A stretch of DNA of 5,933 bases, taken from NCBI GenBank assembly GCA_900545995.1, contig URBM01000116.1:1-5933 (forward strand). Reading direction: 5' to 3'. The first letter of the stretch is position 1. Each line of letters opens with the position of its first letter. This DNA comes from an uncultured Collinsella sp. GTDB taxonomy: Bacteria > Actinomycetota > Coriobacteriia > Coriobacteriales > Coriobacteriaceae. Position numbers and translations under genes: made by a program. Below the pieces are notes generated by a model that was not told where the DNA came from, made no database searches, and saw only the letters and a program-made list of their open reading frames with translations. This document shows, one piece after another, positions 5,750-5,933 of the stretch.

Positions 5750-5783
5750 AAAAACGGGGGATGCAGATGCGTCCCCCGTTTTT
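5750..5783 (+). terminator. Strong intrinsic terminator after the phosphoesterase gene
   Basis: AAAAACGGGGGA (5750-5761) and TCCCCCGTTTTT (5772-5783) form a perfect 12-bp stem with a 10-nt loop. The A-run on the left and T-run on the right make it suitable for termination on both strands. It starts 7 nt after the phosphoesterase stop. Confidence 0.93.
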
Positions 5784-5933
5784 CTTTCAGCAAAAGGTAG
5801 AGCTTCAGCAAGAACCATCAGACAACCCCGCCACGGAGAACGGGGATCTCGAGCCGCGGAAGCGGCGAGGAACAACAACAGCTCGAACAAAGTGACGGCA
5901 GGGAGGGTCTCCGGGGCCGAGGGCGGGGGTTAA
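5784..5933. other. Gene-free, hairpin-rich contig tail
   Basis: No credible coding region is seen on either strand in these 150 bases. On the + strand they contain CCCCG (5826-5830) with CGGGG (5841-5845), a 5-bp stem with a 10-nt loop; GCCGC-GGAA-GCGGC (5853-5866), a perfect 5-bp stem closed by a GNRA-type GGAA tetraloop and extended by CTC (5848-5850) with GAG (5867-5869) across a GA bulge; and a small GGAG-GGT-CTCC (5902-5912). A direct repeat TTCAGCAA occurs at 5786-5793 and 5804-5811. It could be a structured RNA, an intergenic repeat or the edge of a convergent gene; the contig ends before this can be settled. Confidence 0.5.

Noticed and set aside
5784..5933. Open minus-strand frame across the contig tail, entering from the right edge
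   Set aside because: It stays open by GC-rich chance, reads through the terminator stem, and shows no recognisable protein motif; the partial length prevents a better test.
1..5933. CRISPR array, tRNA or rRNA gene, insertion sequence, toxin-antitoxin or defence system
   Set aside because: I saw no spaced repeats, tRNA-like cloverleaf, rRNA segment, transposase motif or terminal repeats; the Tn5 mosaic end at the left edge is library adapter, not a resident transposon.

Overview
The window looks like the start of an assembled contig from a GC-rich, gut-type actinobacterium of the class Coriobacteriia, most likely Collinsella or a close relative. This rests on the strongly G/C-ending codons, the style of the UMF1 transporter and LytS/LytR-type pair, and the GC-rich hairpin-plus-T-run terminators. 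It is an inference from composition and gene content; no marker gene is present to prove it. The first 28 bases are not genomic: they match the end of the Illumina Nextera (Tn5) read-1 adapter, so the contig's left edge is a library artefact.

Layout, all genes on the + strand: (1) 29-330, the 3' end of an unrecognised gene cut by the adapter; (2) 432-1691, a 12-TM UMF1/Atg22-like major facilitator transporter; (3) 1692-1862, a compact regulatory gap with a promoter-like -10 box, an inverted repeat and a terminator-like hairpin just before the next start codon; (4) 1863-3050, a cytosolic GT-A family 2 glycosyltransferase; (5) 3047-4390, a LytS/YehU-type sensor histidine kinase whose start overlaps the glycosyltransferase stop (ATGA); (6) 4463-5179, a LytTR-family response regulator, 72 nt downstream with a foldable intercistronic segment; (7) an intrinsic terminator at 5186-5235; (8) 5275-5742, a YfcE/MJ0936-type metallophosphoesterase; (9) a perfect 12-bp-stem terminator at 5750-5783; (10) a gene-free, hairpin-rich 150-nt tail.

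The glycosyltransferase, kinase and regulator appear to form one transcription unit: the first two are translationally coupled, and the unit ends at the 5186-5235 terminator. A plausible reading is a two-component system that senses a membrane or cytosolic cue and controls genes including its own operon, with the glycosyltransferase making a surface glycan or glycolipid; the substrate cannot be read from the sequence. The transporter and phosphoesterase look like independent neighbours.

No clearly novel biological system is evident. The points most worth a second look are the promoter-then-terminator leader before the glycosyltransferase, the hairpin-rich 3' tail, the unusually short sensor module of the kinase, and the A-ending codon drift in the phosphoesterase gene.
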